From: Pseudomonas fluorescens
GTDB lineage: Bacteria; Pseudomonadota; Gammaproteobacteria; Pseudomonadales; Pseudomonadaceae
Reading direction: 5' to 3'
NCBI RefSeq assembly: GCF_001902145.1
Contig: NZ_MRST01000023.1
Coordinates: forward strand, 248,001-312,000
DNA: 64,000 nt
The number at the start of each line of letters is the position of its first letter. Within the stretch, counting starts at the first letter, position 1. A program made the position numbers and the translations under genes. Under the pieces are notes generated by a model that saw only the letters and a list, made by a program, of their open reading frames with translations, was not told where the DNA came from and did not search any database. This document shows, piece after piece, positions 17,325 through 29,957 of the stretch.

Positions 17325-17911
17325 ACGGTGTCCCACAGGTCGCGCACATCGCGCCCGGCAATGCGGATCAGCAACAGGCTCAGGGCGGCCAAGGCAAACA
17401 GGCCGGTGCCAGGGATCACGTCCAGCATGCCGGCCAGCTTGAACACCGCGACCATCGCGCCCAGCAGGCACACCTCCAGCATGCTCCAGGGCCGGAGTGC
17501 TTCGAGCCAGCGCATGCACAGCTTGAACGCCGGCGAGCGCCTGCCGGCCAAGGCGAAACTCAGCACCCAGATCAGCAACAGCAGCTGAAACACCGGCGCG
17601 ATAATGATGGAAATCGCCGCTACCAAGGCAATGAACGTGATCGGCCCCAGGCTCAATGCAACGACTGAATCCCAGAGCGTCGCGCTGTTTTTCAAGCCCT
17701 GCAGGCTGATGCTCATCACCGGATAAAAGTTGGCAAAGGTCCACAGCACTGCGGCGGTCACCGTCAAGGCGAGGCGTTGCTGCACCGACAGGCCGTTATA
17801 GCGCTGCAGCACGCCAGAACAACGCACACACAGGGCTTTTTGATGTTTGGCGAGCGTGACTTTCTCGTACACGCAGTCGCAGTGTTCGCAGATGATCTGT
17901 TGATTCGCCAT
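17321..17911 (-). CDS. PqiA first half: paraquat-inducible protein A domain protein
   Basis: A 196-residue inner membrane protein with an N-terminal zinc-ribbon-like CEHCDCVY..CVRCSGVLQR segment (residues about 9-38) and four predicted membrane helices. It is the first gene of a four-gene operon (two PqiA halves, pqiB, pqiC) likely supplying the inner membrane component of the Pqi lipid-transport system. GGAG lies about eight bases before the ATG. It diverges from the MBL hydrolase across a 155-base gap that must hold both promoters. Confidence 0.82.
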   Translation of the reverse strand: MANQQIICEHCDCVYEKVTLAKHQKALCVRCSGVLQRYNGLSVQQRLALTVTAAVLWTFANFYPVMSISLQGLKNSATLWDSVVALSLGPITFIALVAAISIIIAPVFQLLLLIWVLSFALAGRRSPAFKLCMRWLEALRPWSMLEVCLLGAMVAVFKLAGMLDVIPGTGLFALAALSLLLIRIAGRDVRDLWDTV

Positions 17912-18066
17912 GGGTATTGCTCCAAATGCGACTGACTGCAGCGGTGGGCTTCAATGGCGCTTGTGTAGCTTAGCAGCGGATAGACTGCGCAATCGACTCC
18001 TTCCAGAGCAGGGGCAAGCTACACCATACTGCACTTGGAACGCGCCAGAGAGCTTGCAGGACACCC

Positions 18067-18711
18067 ATGACTATTGAAAAACAACCGTTGATTCGCGAAA
18101 CCTTTCCCGTCGGCCCGTTGCAGTGCAACTGCACCATCATTGGCGACCCGATCTCTAAAAAAGCCATCGTAGTCGACCCCGGCGGCAATCACGAGTTGAT
18201 CCTGGCGCGCCTTGATGCGCTGGGGCTCAAGGTGGTGAGCATTATCCACACCCATGCTCACCTCGATCATTTCCTGGCCTCCGGCCAATTGAAAGAAAAG
18301 ACCGGCGCCACGCTGCATCTGCACAAAGATGATCAATTTCTATGGGACAACCTGGAAATGCAATGCCAGATGTTTCGCGTGCCCTACGTCCCGGTGCCGT
18401 CGCCGGATCGCTGGCTGGAGCATGACGAAGAACTGGCCTGCGGCTGTGGCGTAGCGTTGCACACCCCAGGGCATACGCCGGGCTCGATGAGTTTCTGGTT
18501 TGCCGACGCCAAGCTATTGATCGCCGGCGATACCTTGTTTCGTCGCGGCGTAGGGCGTACGGACTTATGGGGCGGCGACCAGGCGACGATTGTGCGGTCG
18601 ATCAAGCAGCGCCTGTATACGCTGGACGAAGGCGCGACGGTGGTTACTGGGCATGGGCCGGATACGTTGCTGGGCGATGAGATGCGGGAGAATCCTTTCG
18701 TGCGTGCCTGA
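18067..18711 (+). CDS. MBL-fold metallo-hydrolase (YcbL/glyoxalase II-like)
   Basis: A 214-residue cytoplasmic metallo-beta-lactamase-fold enzyme. The metal-binding motif HTHAHLDH lies at about residues 61-68. The second His is in HTPGHTPGS, the bridging Asp in AGDTLF and the last His in TGHGPDT. It is shorter than GloB and lacks its C-terminal substrate domain, matching the YcbL group, some members of which hydrolyse S-lactoylglutathione slowly. The substrate is uncertain. AGGA lies seven bases before the ATG. Confidence 0.86.
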   Translation: MTIEKQPLIRETFPVGPLQCNCTIIGDPISKKAIVVDPGGNHELILARLDALGLKVVSIIHTHAHLDHFLASGQLKEKTGATLHLHKDDQFLWDNLEMQCQMFRVPYVPVPSPDRWLEHDEELACGCGVALHTPGHTPGSMSFWFADAKLLIAGDTLFRRGVGRTDLWGGDQATIVRSIKQRLYTLDEGATVVTGHGPDTLLGDEMRENPFVRA

Positions 18712-18888
18712 TGGTTGTCGGCTCTGATACAAGCCGGTACAGACACGCAGACACAGGCCCGAGTCAAAGACAGCTATGCTTTACGCACCCCTCCACGGAA
18801 TTTTTGCCGTTTGTCGCGTTCCAAACTCGGCACAGGTCCATTGCCAATGTCCTCTGCATCACAGAATGCAAAAGTAGGAGCTTCCTTC

Positions 18889-19659
18889 ATGTTCACTCCG
18901 CGTCGTCTGCTTGTTGTTGCTACCGCCGTAGCCCTGTTGTCTGGCTGCGCTTCACCTAACCCTTATGACGGCAGCCAGGGACAGGCCAGCAATGGTTCCG
19001 AAAGCGGCATGAGCAAAACCGCCAAGTACGGCGGCCTCGGTGCGCTGGCTGGCGCATTGGCCGGTGCGGCCATCGGCCATGACAACCGTGGCAAGGGCGC
19101 GCTGATTGGCGCAGTGGTTGCGGGTGCCGGTGCGGCAGGCTATGGCTACTACGCCGACCAGCAAGAGAAAAAACTGCGTGAAAGCATGGCCAACACCGGG
19201 GTTGAGGTGCAGCGCCAGGGTGACCAGATCAAGCTGATCATGCCCGGCAACATTACCTTCGCCACCAACTCGGACGCGATCTCCAGCAGCTTCTACCAGC
19301 CGCTGAACAACCTGGCCAACTCCCTCAAGCAGTTCAACCAGAACACCATCCAGATTGTTGGCTACACCGACAGCACCGGTAGCCGCCAGCTGAACATGGA
19401 CCTGTCCCAGCGTCGTGCGCAGAGCGTGGCCAACTACCTGACCTCCCAGGGTGTCAACGGTGCCAACCTGAGCGCACGCGGTGCCGGCCCGGATAACCCG
19501 ATTGCCAGCAACGCCGACGTTAATGGCCGTGCCCAGAACCGTCGTGTCGAAGTTAACCTCGGCCCGATTCCTGGCCAGCAATACGGCCAGCCTGGCCAGC
19601 AGCAGGCGCCACAGCAGAACAATCAGTTCCAGGGCAATCCGTACCAGCAATACCAGTAA
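18889..19659 (+). CDS. OmpA-family lipoprotein (YiaD-like)
   Basis: A 256-residue lipoprotein. The signal sequence MFTPRRLLVVATAVALLSGC places the lipidated Cys at residue 20. A glycine-zipper region (GLGALAGALAGAAIGHDNRG, then GAVVAGAGAAGYGYY) comes next. A C-terminal OmpA peptidoglycan-binding domain follows, with TDSTGSRQLNMDLSQRRAQS and AGPDNPIASN, and the tail is Gln/Pro-rich. It probably links the outer membrane to peptidoglycan. GTAGGAG eight bases upstream fixes the start at 18889, although the frame is open to 18715. A strong terminator follows. Confidence 0.87.
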   Translation: MFTPRRLLVVATAVALLSGCASPNPYDGSQGQASNGSESGMSKTAKYGGLGALAGALAGAAIGHDNRGKGALIGAVVAGAGAAGYGYYADQQEKKLRESMANTGVEVQRQGDQIKLIMPGNITFATNSDAISSSFYQPLNNLANSLKQFNQNTIQIVGYTDSTGSRQLNMDLSQRRAQSVANYLTSQGVNGANLSARGAGPDNPIASNADVNGRAQNRRVEVNLGPIPGQQYGQPGQQQAPQQNNQFQGNPYQQYQ

Positions 19660-19672
19660 AACCTAGGCATTA

Positions 19673-19713
19673 AAAAGGGCGCCGTGCAGTCAATGCACGG
19701 CGCCCTTTTTTAT
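19673..19713 (+). terminator. Intrinsic terminator after OmpA-like lipoprotein gene
   Basis: gggcgccgtgca and tgcacggcgccc form a perfect 12-bp stem around a short loop, followed by a T-run; an A-run on the other side makes it usable in both directions. It separates the lipoprotein gene from the convergent dolP. Confidence 0.88.
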
Positions 19714-19727
19714 GGCCTCGATCTACA

Positions 19728-20992
<1,265 letters not shown>

Positions 20993-21364
20993 TCAGCTGT
21001 CGAAGGCATTTTTAAGCCAGGTCAGATCAGCTGTGCCTGACGGGGTGCTTTCCATGGCAACCACATCGAAACGGCAGGGGCGGTCAGCCCAGCGATGCTC
21101 TTTTTGCAGGAAAAACTGCGCAGCGAGTATCAGCTTTTGACGCTTGCGCTCGTCGATACTGGCGAGCGCGCCACCCCATTGTGCGTGTTTTCTGTAGCGG
21201 ACTTCGACGAATACTACTGTATCGCCGTCAAGCATGACCAGATCAAGCTCGCCGCGTTTACATAACCAGTTCTGCGCCAGAAGGCGCAGACCCTGTTGTT
21301 GCAGGTAATCGAGAGCATGCAGTTCGGCATCCTTGCCGCTTTGTGCGCTGGACCGCTGGGGCAT
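20993..21364 (-). CDS. YraN family protein (UPF0102)
   Basis: A 123-residue protein of the UPF0102 family, related to archaeal Holliday-junction-resolvase-like folds. The nuclease-type residues lie in RGELDLVMLDGDTVVFVEVR (about residues 38-57), where the E..D..E-x-R pattern of the PD-(D/E)xK fold is visible. No substrate is established. Its ATG at 21364 overlaps the lpoA stop by one base (TGATG), so the two are translationally coupled. A frame extension to 21418 lies inside lpoA and is rejected. Confidence 0.85.
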   Translation of the reverse strand: MPQRSSAQSGKDAELHALDYLQQQGLRLLAQNWLCKRGELDLVMLDGDTVVFVEVRYRKHAQWGGALASIDERKRQKLILAAQFFLQKEHRWADRPCRFDVVAMESTPSGTADLTWLKNAFDS

Positions 21365-23175
21365 CAGCGCGGGGTATCGGGCAGGCGCTGTATTTCGCCG
21401 CCGACGAACTTCGCCCAAGGCATCTGGCGGTCCACGCGCTGGTTGGCGCTGATGCCCAGGTTGCCCGAGAGACCGTCGACACGGGTGTCAGGCAGTGCCT
21501 TGAGCTGGCCCAGGCGTGGTGCCAGGCGATAGGCATCGACGCCCATTGCGTAGAGGCGACCCAGGCTACCATTGGCTTGCGGCCATTGCGCCGCAACCTG
21601 GTTGCGCAGTGGGTCGGTGGTGTCAAGCAACCAAGGGGTTTCGCAGAACATCACGTTGGTCATGTCCAGGTACTGGTTACGGTCACCGCTGGCACTGAAC
21701 ACGTGGGAGGTTGCGTACACCGGCACATCGCCGGCGTATTGGAAGTTCAGGGTCGGCTTGATCTGCTGGGCCAGTTGCGGCGTGACGGCCAGGAAGATGA
21801 ACTCGATGTCCTGGCGACGCGATGGCTGGGCGGCAACGTCGGTGCCGACCGTGCTTTGCAGGCTCTTGGCGCGGCCTTCGCTCTTGCGCAGCTGGAACAG
21901 ATCGGCGATCTGCTGGGCCAGGGCCACAGGCTGATCGACATACTCGACGCCCATGACGGTGCCGCCATTGGCTTCCCAATCCTGGCGGAACGCCTTGTAC
22001 ACGCGCTCACCCCATTCGCCACGGGGCACCATGGCGGCGGCGCGGTGCAGGCCGTCGGCACGGGCACGGCGCGACACTTCGCGGGCTTCGTCTTCAGCGG
22101 CCAGGCCGAACTGGAACAACTGCGCCGGGCCTTGATCGGTCTCGCTATAGTTCAGGGCGAGGGTGGTGATCGGCAACTGCGGGCGTGCGCTGAGTTGCTT
22201 GACCAGCGGTTTTTCCAGCGGGCCGACTACCAGTTGCACGCCGGCGGCCTGGGCCTTGGCATAGAAGTCGTCGAGGGAGGCCAGGCGCGAGCTGTCATAG
22301 AACTCGATGACCGGTGGCTTCTGCCCGGCTTGCTCAGCCTGGTAGTGAGCCGCCATGAAGCCTTCGCGCAGCGCTTTGCCCACAGTCGCCAGCGGGCCTT
22401 CCTGCGGCAGCAGCAGGGCGATCTTGTTCAGGGGCTGGCTGGCCAGTTCCTTGAGCTTGGTCAGCGGCGCAGGCAGTTGCACTGCCGCCGGGTGGCCCGG
22501 GTTCTGTGCGCGCCAGGTGTCGATGGCGGCTTGTTGTTGCTCCAGCGTACCGGCGCCCTTGACCGCCTGGGCCAGGGTGATCCAGCCATCGAGTGTCGGG
22601 TTGCCAGTGGCTTGCAGCTGTTCGGCTGGCAGCGCGGCAATCAATACCCAGATGGCTTCGTGGTTGCTGTTGGCAGCCTCACCCGTCAGCAGGGGCGCCA
22701 TGGCCACCCGCTCGCGAGCGGCGGCCAGGGTCTGGCCGTCGGCTTCATAGGCACGTGCATGTACGGTACCGGTGCGGATCTGCTGGTCGGTCGGCAGTTC
22801 CTTCAGGCTTTGCAGGCTGGGGTGGTTCAACGCTGCCAAGGCCGCCTTGGGCTGGTTGCGCCCCATTGCCAGTTCTGCGGCCAGGGTGCTGGCAAATACT
22901 TGCGCGGCTGGCTTCAGGGCATCCAGGGGCACTTGCGCAAGGATCTGCGAGGCGCGGCCGGGATTGTTCTGCTGGTAGGCCAGGTCCGCCGCGCTCAGGC
23001 GCAACAACGCGGCTTTTTCTGGCGTCTTGGCGTTCGTCGCCTGTTCGAGCAGTTGCTCGATACTGGCATCGGGCGTGCGTGGCAGTTCGCCAAGACTGGA
23101 GGAGGGCGAAATGGCGCAAGCGGCCAGCAAGGCAGCGAGGCAGAGGGCGGAGAGCAGCCGCAGGCAAGCGATCAT
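21364..23175 (-). CDS. lpoA: Penicillin-binding protein activator LpoA
   Basis: A 603-residue outer membrane lipoprotein. The signal sequence ends LAALLAACA, with the lipidated Cys at about residue 19. An N-terminal TPR-like helical region (about residues 30-250) is followed by a C-terminal domain resembling periplasmic binding proteins (IALLLPQEGPLATVGKALRE onward). LpoA activates the peptidoglycan synthase PBP1A from the outer membrane. AGGAA lies seven bases before the ATG at 23175; an ATG at 23199 is possible but less likely. It heads the leftward lpoA-yraN-gmhA-dolP group. Confidence 0.87.
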   Translation of the reverse strand: MIACLRLLSALCLAALLAACAISPSSSLGELPRTPDASIEQLLEQATNAKTPEKAALLRLSAADLAYQQNNPGRASQILAQVPLDALKPAAQVFASTLAAELAMGRNQPKAALAALNHPSLQSLKELPTDQQIRTGTVHARAYEADGQTLAAARERVAMAPLLTGEAANSNHEAIWVLIAALPAEQLQATGNPTLDGWITLAQAVKGAGTLEQQQAAIDTWRAQNPGHPAAVQLPAPLTKLKELASQPLNKIALLLPQEGPLATVGKALREGFMAAHYQAEQAGQKPPVIEFYDSSRLASLDDFYAKAQAAGVQLVVGPLEKPLVKQLSARPQLPITTLALNYSETDQGPAQLFQFGLAAEDEAREVSRRARADGLHRAAAMVPRGEWGERVYKAFRQDWEANGGTVMGVEYVDQPVALAQQIADLFQLRKSEGRAKSLQSTVGTDVAAQPSRRQDIEFIFLAVTPQLAQQIKPTLNFQYAGDVPVYATSHVFSASGDRNQYLDMTNVMFCETPWLLDTTDPLRNQVAAQWPQANGSLGRLYAMGVDAYRLAPRLGQLKALPDTRVDGLSGNLGISANQRVDRQMPWAKFVGGEIQRLPDTPR

Positions 23176-23384
23176 GTAAGTGTTCCTGATACCGATCAAA
23201 TTAGCGTGGAAGTGTACCCAAGCACTGGCCCAGGCGCGATGTTCATGGCGTTAAACCGTGGAATTAGGTCGTTCAAATGTTGCGATTAGCTAACGGTGGC
23301 TGAAACGGCTTCGGCCGTGATGGCATATTTTCAAGGCGTCTACGCGCTACAATGTGGCTTTTGCCAACCATCGAGGTGTGCGCT

Positions 23385-24257
23385 TTGACTGCTCCAGGTC
23401 CTTTGAATTCCACTGCTGGCTCGCTTTTTGTGGTGGCGACGCCCATTGGCAACCTGGACGACATCAGTGCCCGGGCGCTGAAAGTGTTGCGCGAGGTGAA
23501 ATTGATCGCGGCAGAAGACACGCGGCACTCCCAACGGTTGATGCAGCATTTTGGTATCAGCACGCCATTAGCGGCCTGCCACGAACACAACGAACGTGAA
23601 GAGGGTAGCCGCTTTATCACACGTCTTTTGGCGGGTGATGACCTCGCGCTGATTTCCGACGCGGGCACGCCCCTGATTTCCGATCCTGGTTACCACCTGG
23701 TCCGCCAGGCACGCGCCGCTGGTATCAATGTAGTGCCTGTTCCGGGAGCTTGCGCGCTGATTGCCGCATTATCGGCGGCCGGGTTGCCCTCTGACCGTTT
23801 TATCTTTGAAGGCTTCCTGCCTGCCAAAGCTGTAGGGCGTCGGGCGCGCCTGCAGGCACTTAAAGAAGAACCGCGCACCTTGATCTTCTATGAGGCCCCA
23901 CATCGCATCCTTGAATGCCTGCAAGACATGGAGCTGGTGTTCGGCGGCGAGCGCCTGGCATTGTTGGCCCGGGAGTTGACCAAGACCTTTGAAACCCTCA
24001 AGGGGCTGCCGCTAGAGGAGTTGCGGGCGTTTGTCGAAGGCGACAGCAATCAGCAGCGCGGCGAGTGTGTGGTGCTGGTAGCGGGCTGGACCGCGCCGGA
24101 GAATGAAGATGCGGTGGGCAGCGAGGCCATGCGCGTCCTCGATTTGTTGCTCAAGGAAATGCCACTCAAGCGCGCCGCCGCCCTGGCGGCGGAAATCACC
24201 GGCGTGCGCAAGAATGTGTTGTATCAGGTCGCGCTCGATAAGCAGAAGGCCGAATAG
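23385..24257 (+). CDS. rsmI: 16S rRNA (cytidine1402-2'-O)-methyltransferase
   Basis: A 290-residue tetrapyrrole-methylase-fold enzyme with the family motifs FVVATPIGNLDDIS (about residues 12-25), AAEDTRHSQRL and LISDAGTPLISDPGY. RsmI 2'-O-methylates C1402 in the decoding centre of 16S rRNA. The start is a TTG at 23385 preceded by GAGGTG with six bases between; the upstream ATG at 23352 would add residues not typical of the family. The frame is divergent from lpoA and upstream of rnpB, as in other pseudomonads. Confidence 0.9.
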   Translation: MTAPGPLNSTAGSLFVVATPIGNLDDISARALKVLREVKLIAAEDTRHSQRLMQHFGISTPLAACHEHNEREEGSRFITRLLAGDDLALISDAGTPLISDPGYHLVRQARAAGINVVPVPGACALIAALSAAGLPSDRFIFEGFLPAKAVGRRARLQALKEEPRTLIFYEAPHRILECLQDMELVFGGERLALLARELTKTFETLKGLPLEELRAFVEGDSNQQRGECVVLVAGWTAPENEDAVGSEAMRVLDLLLKEMPLKRAAALAAEITGVRKNVLYQVALDKQKAE

Positions 24258-24315
24258 TTCCAGGGGCAAACCTGTATTTCGTCTGAGCGTGATGGCAATG
24301 CTGCACTTTTAATAC

Positions 24316-24344
24316 TTGTCCTCAAGCCGCCGTGCCGTTAACCT
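24316..24344 (+). promoter_or_regulatory. Probable sigma70 promoter of rnpB
   Basis: TTGTCC (24316-24321) and TAACCT (24339-24344) are separated by 17 bases, and the predicted start near 24351 coincides with the 5' end of the folded RNase P RNA. Inference from consensus only. Confidence 0.5.
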
Positions 24345-24351
24345 GCGCGGC

Positions 24352-24708
24352 GGAGAGTCGATTGGACAGTCGCTGCCCTCTATGAAAATTAGGGGGGGGA
24401 GGAAAGTCCGGGCTCCATAGGGCGAAGTGCCAGGTAATGCCTGGGAGGCGTGAGCCTACGGAAAGTGCCACAGAAAATAACCGCCTAAGCACTTCGGTGC
24501 CGGTAAGGGTGAAAAGGTGCGGTAAGAGCGCACCGCACGACTGGCAACAGTTCGTGGCTAGGTAAACCCCACTTGGAGCAAGACCAAATAGGGTCCCAAG
24601 GCGTGGCCCGCGCTGGGACCGGGTAGGTTGCTAAAGATGTCCAGTGATGGCCATCGTAGACGAATGACTGTTCAAGACAGAACCCGGCTTATAGATCGAC
24701 TCTCCACC
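24352..24708 (+). ncRNA. rnpB: RNase P catalytic RNA (class A)
   Basis: The conserved core gaggaaagtccgggctccat (24408-24427), followed by aggtaa, marks P4/CR-I. Later blocks ggtaagggtgaaaaggtgcggtaagagcgcaccgc and the 3' block agacagaacccggcttat (24676-24693) are equally characteristic. The terminal stem P1 is visible as gagagtcgat (24353-24362) pairing with atcgactctc (24695-24704). A T-run (24709-24714) follows the P1 stem and acts as the terminator. RNase P RNA cleaves the 5' leader from precursor tRNAs. Its place between rsmI and mraZ is typical of pseudomonads. Confidence 0.98.
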
Positions 24709-24714
24709 TTTTTT

Positions 24715-24958
24715 CCTTGCGTTCGAATCTCGTGCGCAAAACCGGTAGCAACGCAAGAATCCCTCCCTGCCAAATCATTGGCAGATGCGTCTTCGTAATA
24801 CCAAAAAAATCTTACTCTTAATAAATTACTTTAACTTTAGGCTCTAGCTCTTTGAGCTATTTGCCGTTATTGAGTCAAAAACCTCGCAAGACTCTCGTTT
24901 CTCCTCCTTTTACTCTCCTAAATCTCCGTTCTGTAAGGCTTTTCCTTGAATACGCGCC
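24715..24958. other. AT-rich gap between rnpB and mraZ promoter
   Basis: No coding gene is supported here. The stretch 24790-24900 is markedly AT-rich compared with its surroundings. Two perfect short hairpins are visible: tgccaa/ttggca (24768-24783) and tagctc/gagcta (24845-24859). A pyrimidine tract (24897-24930) follows. It could be an rnpB 3' trailer, a small RNA or simply promoter-upstream DNA. Confidence 0.4.
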
Positions 24959-24988
24959 TTGACGGTGTGGTAGGCGCATTCCTATAGT
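24959..24988 (+). promoter_or_regulatory. mraZ (dcw cluster) sigma70-like promoter
   Basis: TTGACG (24959-24964) and TATAGT (24983-24988) with an 18-base spacer closely match the sigma70 consensus. The predicted start near 24995 falls on the first MraZ-type repeat. Confidence 0.72.
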
Positions 24989-24994
24989 GTGCGC

Positions 24995-25024
24995 AAGTGG
25001 CGGAAAGTGGCACAAAGTGGGTTT
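24995..25024 (+). promoter_or_regulatory. MraZ operator: three 10-bp direct repeats
   Basis: aagtggcgga, aagtggcaca and aagtgggttt repeat with an exact 10-base period at 24995, 25005 and 25015. MraZ binds tandem GTGG/TGGG-type repeats in the mraZ promoter region and represses its own operon, so this is very probably its operator. It overlaps the predicted transcription start. Confidence 0.8.
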
Positions 25025-25062
25025 TTTGAACGTAAAACGCTAAAATTTGGAGAAACGCATCT

Positions 25063-25518
25063 GTGTTTCGCGGAGCTAACGCTATCAGTCTCGATGCAAA
25101 AGGCCGTCTCGCCATGCCGAGCCGGTATCGTGACGAGCTCATTTCGCGAAGTTCAGGGCAGTTAATCATCACGATTGACGCCGTTGACCCCTGTTTGTGT
25201 GTTTACCCCCTCGATGAGTGGGAGTTGATTGAAACCAAGTTGCGCGCGCTGCCTTCATTGCGTGAAGAAAACCGCCGGCTCCAGCGTTTGCTGATCGGTA
25301 ATGCCGTCGACCTTGAACTCGATGGCAGCGGTCGTTTCCTGGTGCCGCCGCGACTGCGCGAGTACGCCAGGCTCGACAAGCGCGCAATGCTGGTAGGCCA
25401 GCTGAACAAGTTCCAATTGTGGGACGAAGATGCCTGGGATGCTGTGTCTGCAGCGGACCTGGCTGCTATTCAACAACCGGGCGCCATGCCTGATGAACTG
25501 CGTGATTTGATCCTGTGA
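25063..25518 (+). CDS. mraZ: Transcriptional regulator MraZ
   Basis: A 151-residue protein made of two AbrB-like swapped-hairpin domains, visible as two similar motifs: [20 protein letters not shown] (about residues 6-25) and [20 protein letters not shown] (about 82-101). MraZ forms a ring and represses the dcw operon, starting with itself. The start is GTG at 25063, preceded by GGAGAAA with about ten bases of spacing; no ATG fits. It overlaps rsmH by GTGA. Confidence 0.95.
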   Translation: MFRGANAISLDAKGRLAMPSRYRDELISRSSGQLIITIDAVDPCLCVYPLDEWELIETKLRALPSLREENRRLQRLLIGNAVDLELDGSGRFLVPPRLREYARLDKRAMLVGQLNKFQLWDEDAWDAVSAADLAAIQQPGAMPDELRDLIL

Positions 25519-26458
25519 CTATTGATAGCGGCTTTAACCACATCACCGTACTGCTTGACGAAGCCGTTGAGGCTCTCGCCGTACGTGCCGATGGCTGCTA
25601 TGTCGATGGCACATTCGGCAGGGGCGGGCATAGCCGGTTGATACTCAGCCAGCTCGGGTCCGACGGCAAACTCCTCGGGTTCGACAAAGACCCTCAAGCG
25701 ATTGCCACCGGGCAAGCGCTAGCGGCCGAAGACGGCCGCTTTGTCGTTGTGCAGCGCAGCTTTGCCGAGCTGGGCGCCGAAGTTGCCGAGCGCGGTATGG
25801 CGGGCAAGGTGGCCGGGGTTCTGCTCGACCTGGGCGTGTCTTCGCCACAGCTCGACGACCCGGAGCGCGGCTTCAGCTTCATGAACGACGGCCCCCTCGA
25901 TATGCGCATGGACCCCACTCGTGGGGTCAGTGCCGCACAGTTCATCGCCACCGCGCCGGTGGAAGAAATCGCCCGTGTGTTCAAGGAGTACGGTGAAGAG
26001 CGCTTCGCCGGTCGAATGGCGCGCGCCGTGGTCGAGCGCCGCGAAATCCAGCCGTTCGAACGCACCGCTGACCTGGCCGAAGTGCTGAAGGTCGCCAACC
26101 CTGCGTGGGAAAAGGGCAAGAACCCGGCCACCCGCGCATTCCAAGGGTTGCGCATTCACGTCAATAACGAATTGGGCGATCTGGAGGCTGGCCTCGAGGC
26201 CGCGCTCGACGCTCTGGAAGTGGGCGGTCGCCTGGTGGTGATCAGCTTCCACTCCCTGGAAGACCGCATCGTCAAACTCTTCATGCGTCGTCTGGTCAAG
26301 GGCGAGTCCGATAACCTGCCGCGCAACCTGCCGGTGCGTTTCGAAGCCTTCGTGCCAAAAATCAAAATCCATGGCAAAGCGCAGTTCGCTTCCGAAGCCG
26401 AACTCAAGGCCAACCCACGTTCCCGTAGCGCCGTCATGCGTGTTGCGGAGAAATTGCG

Positions 26459-26462
<4 letters not shown>
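25515..26462 (+). CDS. rsmH: 16S rRNA (cytosine1402-N4)-methyltransferase
   Basis: A 315-residue SAM-dependent methyltransferase, formerly MraW. It shows [13 protein letters not shown] (residues 8-20), the SAM motif [14 protein letters not shown] (about 33-46), and [16 protein letters not shown]. RsmH N4-methylates C1402, the same nucleotide whose ribose is methylated by RsmI, encoded nearby. The GTG start overlaps the mraZ stop by GTGA. Confidence 0.95.
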
Positions 26463-28493
<2,031 letters not shown>

Positions 28494-28494
<1 letters not shown>

Positions 28495-29957
28495 TGTCTC
28501 TTAGCCTGAACAAGATTTTTGCCCATGCCGGCCACGATCTGCTGATTCGTGAGCTGACCCTGGACAGCCGTAATGTACGCGCCGGTGACCTGTTCCTGGC
28601 GGTACCTGGCGGCAAGCTCGATGGCCGTGCGCATATCGCCGATGCCCTGCAACGCGGTGCGGCTGCGGTCGCCTATGAAGTGGAAGGCGCCACCGTGCTG
28701 CCGATCACCGATGTGCCGTTGATTCCGGTCAAGGGCCTGGCAACGCAGCTGTCCAACATCGCCGGGCGTTTCTACGGTGACCCGAGCCGCCAACTCAACC
28801 TGGTGGGCGTGACTGGCACCAACGGCAAGACCAGCGTGACCCAATTGGTCGCCCAGGCTTTGGACCTGCTGGGTCAGCACTGCGGCATCGTCGGCACCCT
28901 GGGCACCGGTTTCTATGGCGCGCTGCAAAGCGGCCTGCACACCACGCCAAACCCGATTGCCGTGCAAGCGACCCTGGCCGACCTGAAAAAGGCCGGCGCC
29001 AAGGCGGTAGCCATGGAAGTGTCTTCCCATGGCCTGGACCAAGGGCGTGTCACCGCACTGGCCTTTGACGTGGCCGTGATGACCAACCTGTCCCGCGATC
29101 ACCTCGACTACCACGGGACCATGGAGGCGTACGCCGCCGCCAAGGCCAAGCTGTTTGCCTGGAATGACCTGAAGTGCCGGGTGGTCAACCTTGACGACGC
29201 GTTTGGCCGCGAACTGGCGGGCGAAGGCAGCGACGCGCGCCTGATCAGCTATAGCCTGCAAGATGCCAGTGCCTACCTGTATTGCCGCGAAGCCCAATTC
29301 AATGATGAAGGCGTGCGTGCCACATTGGTGACGCCGCAGGGCGAACACCACTTGCGCAGCACCTTGCTCGGGCGGTTCAACCTGAGCAACGTGCTCGCCG
29401 CTATCGGTGCACTGTTGGGCCTGGACTACGCCCTGGATGAAATCCTGCGGGTACTGCCGAAGCTGGAAGGCCCGGCCGGTCGCATGCAGCGCCTGGGTGG
29501 CGGCACGCAACCGCTGGTGGTGGTCGATTACGCCCACACACCGGATGCCTTGGAAAAAGTCCTCGAAGCCCTGCGCCCACATGCCAAAGGCAAACTGCTT
29601 TGCCTGTTCGGTTGCGGCGGTGATCGCGATCGCGGCAAGCGCCCGTTGATGGCCGAAATTGTCGAGCGCTTGGCCGATGGCGTACTCGTCACTGACGACA
29701 ACCCGCGCAGCGAAGACCCGAGCCAGATTTTCGACGACATCCGTGTCGGTTTCAAAGACGCCTCCAAGGTCACTTTTGTGGCTGGTCGCGGTGCCGCCAT
29801 TGCCCAGTTGATCGCCAGTGCCGGCGCGGACGACGTAGTGGTGCTCGCGGGTAAAGGCCACGAGGACTATCAGGAAATCAACGGTGAGCGCCATGCCTTC
29901 TCCGATCTGGTCGAGGCGGATCACGCCCTGACCGCCTGGGAGGTCGCCCATGCTTAA
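28494..29957 (+). CDS. murE: UDP-MurNAc-tripeptide synthetase MurE
   Basis: A 487-residue Mur ligase. It shows the ATP-binding motif GVTGTNGKTSVTQL (about residues 107-120) and the DNPR motif (in TDDNPRSEDP, about residue 402) that marks specificity for meso-diaminopimelate rather than lysine. It adds the third residue of the stem peptide. Its ATG shares one base with the ftsI stop (TGATG). Confidence 0.96.

Noticed and set aside
21343..23289. 648-residue plus-strand frame opposite lpoA
   Set aside because: The lpoA frame has a lipoprotein signal, the right family motifs and conserved gene order, so the opposite frame is a shadow.
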